From Candidatus Njordarchaeota archaeon (GTDB lineage Archaea > Thermoproteota > JANJXX01 > Panguiarchaeales > Panguiarchaeaceae), in assembly GCA_029855985.1 (NCBI GenBank), contig JAGSHR010000225.1, positions 1-5,261 of the forward strand: a stretch of 5,261 nucleotides of DNA, read 5' to 3'. Each line of letters opens with the position of its first letter. Position 1 is the stretch's first letter. Shown piece after piece: positions 5,103-5,261 of this stretch. Both the position numbers and the translations under genes were made by a program. The notes under the pieces are model-generated. The model saw only the letters and a program-made list of their open reading frames with translations, had not been told where the DNA came from and searched no databases.

Positions 5103-5161
5103 GAGTCAGATTAATTATTTCCTCATTGGGATCGGTGGATCACCTCTTCATCATTCTCAAG
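5100..5161 (-). ncRNA. Candidate box C/D guide sRNA or leader K-turn upstream of rps27e
   Basis: On the minus strand, in order: stem strand CTTGAG (5161-5156), A, box C ATGATGA (5154-5148, exact RUGAUGA), a 12-nt spacer AGAGGTGATCCA (5147-5136), D' CCGA (5135-5132, variant), a 5-nt linker, C' ATGAGGA (5126-5120, one mismatch), a 10-nt AT-rich spacer, box D CTGA (5109-5106, exact), and stem strand CTCGGG (5105-5100) pairing with CTTGAG over six pairs, two of them G-U. This leaves a 3-nt bulge AAT before the G-A pairs, the exact geometry of a kink-turn. Archaeal C/D sRNAs are about this size and favour 12-nt spacers. The D' guide complements UGGAUCACCUC, the conserved 3' end of archaeal 16S rRNA; the N+5 rule would place the 2'-O-methyl on the U of GGAUCACC. 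D' and C' are imperfect, and the anti-SD target could also be explained as a long SD-like sequence, so this remains a candidate. Confidence 0.55.
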
Positions 5162-5186
5162 TGATACATATTGTTTTACGATTTTT

Positions 5187-5199
5187 AATAATATATGGC
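5187..5199 (-). promoter_or_regulatory. Putative TATA box for the C/D element and rps27e
   Basis: CCATATATTATT on the minus strand (TATA core about 5196-5190) lies about 30 bases upstream of 5163, where the closing stem of the C/D-like element begins. A start there would yield an RNA beginning at the stem and running on into rps27e. By eye only; the surroundings are AT-rich. Confidence 0.4.
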
Positions 5200-5205
5200 A
5201 AGACA

Positions 5206-5222
5206 GGTTTAAATTTAAATTC
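5206..5222. promoter_or_regulatory. Palindromic AT box TTTAAATTTAAA, possible second or divergent TATA element
   Basis: The sequence GGTTTAAATTTAAATTCC is nearly symmetric, so it could serve as a TATA box on either strand: to the left for rps27e (start near 5187), or to the right for a gene beyond base 5261. The remaining bases to the window edge are AT-rich and hold no gene I can support. Confidence 0.25.
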
Positions 5223-5261
5223 CGAGGGAAAACAAAAATAAACTGTTATTTATTAATAAAA

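Noticed and set aside
5131..5150. Plus-strand ATCGGTGGATCACCTCTTCA resembling the 3' end of a 16S rRNA gene
   Set aside because: No other rRNA sequence lies beside it. The match is limited to the anti-SD tail and is better explained as the complement of a guide or SD-like stretch on the minus strand.
5002..5241. Plus-strand frame of 79 codons covering the rps27e leader
   Set aside because: It starts inside rps27e antisense, crosses AT-rich noncoding DNA and the C/D-like element, and shows no family features.

Overview
The window reads as a chromosomal segment of an archaeon, probably from the TACK side (Thaumarchaeota/Aigarchaeota/Bathyarchaeota-like; an Asgard or other deep lineage cannot be excluded). 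The evidence is a topoisomerase VI A subunit of the plant SPO11-3 type, ribosomal protein S27e, a tRNA with two BHB-type introns and an encoded CCA, Shine-Dalgarno motifs of the GGAG/GAGGG type, and TATA-like boxes upstream of genes. Protein-coding DNA is AT-rich, but 20 of the 21 base pairs in the tRNA stems are G-C, which points to a thermophile. Every gene I can support lies on the minus strand, so reading order runs from right to left.

Right part (5261 to 3733): an AT-rich leader with TATA-like sequences precedes rps27e. Inside this leader is a compact element with box C, D', C' and D motifs, a kink-turn and a closing stem. It is either a C/D guide sRNA or a cis-acting K-turn. Its 12-nt guide is complementary to the 3' end of 16S rRNA (the anti-Shine-Dalgarno region), and the base of its stem touches the rps27e ribosome binding site. 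After rps27e comes a 364-residue secreted, membrane-anchored protein with seven N-glycosylation sequons, followed by a poly-T terminator.

Middle (3732 to 3252): a 234-base gene-free stretch holding a terminator and a promoter, then an elongator tRNA-Met(CAU). Its precursor carries two 34-nt introns (32/33 and 37/38) that leave only a 5-nt mini-exon containing the anticodon. T-tracts and a second TATA region separate it from the next operon.

Left part (3251 to 1): a tight genome-maintenance operon. It contains a Spo11-like DNA topoisomerase VI subunit A, a DHH-superfamily phosphoesterase/nuclease overlapping it by 10 bases, and after 55 bases an SMC-family ATPase cut by the window edge. The ATPase has Smc5/Smc6-like motifs: NFMSH as in Smc6, and FLPQERV at the Q-loop as in Smc5. 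The combination (Spo11-type strand breaker, end-processing nuclease, Smc5/6-like ATPase) is the most interesting protein-level signal here. It suggests a double-strand-break or topological repair module with eukaryote-like parts; that linkage is inferred from operon structure only.
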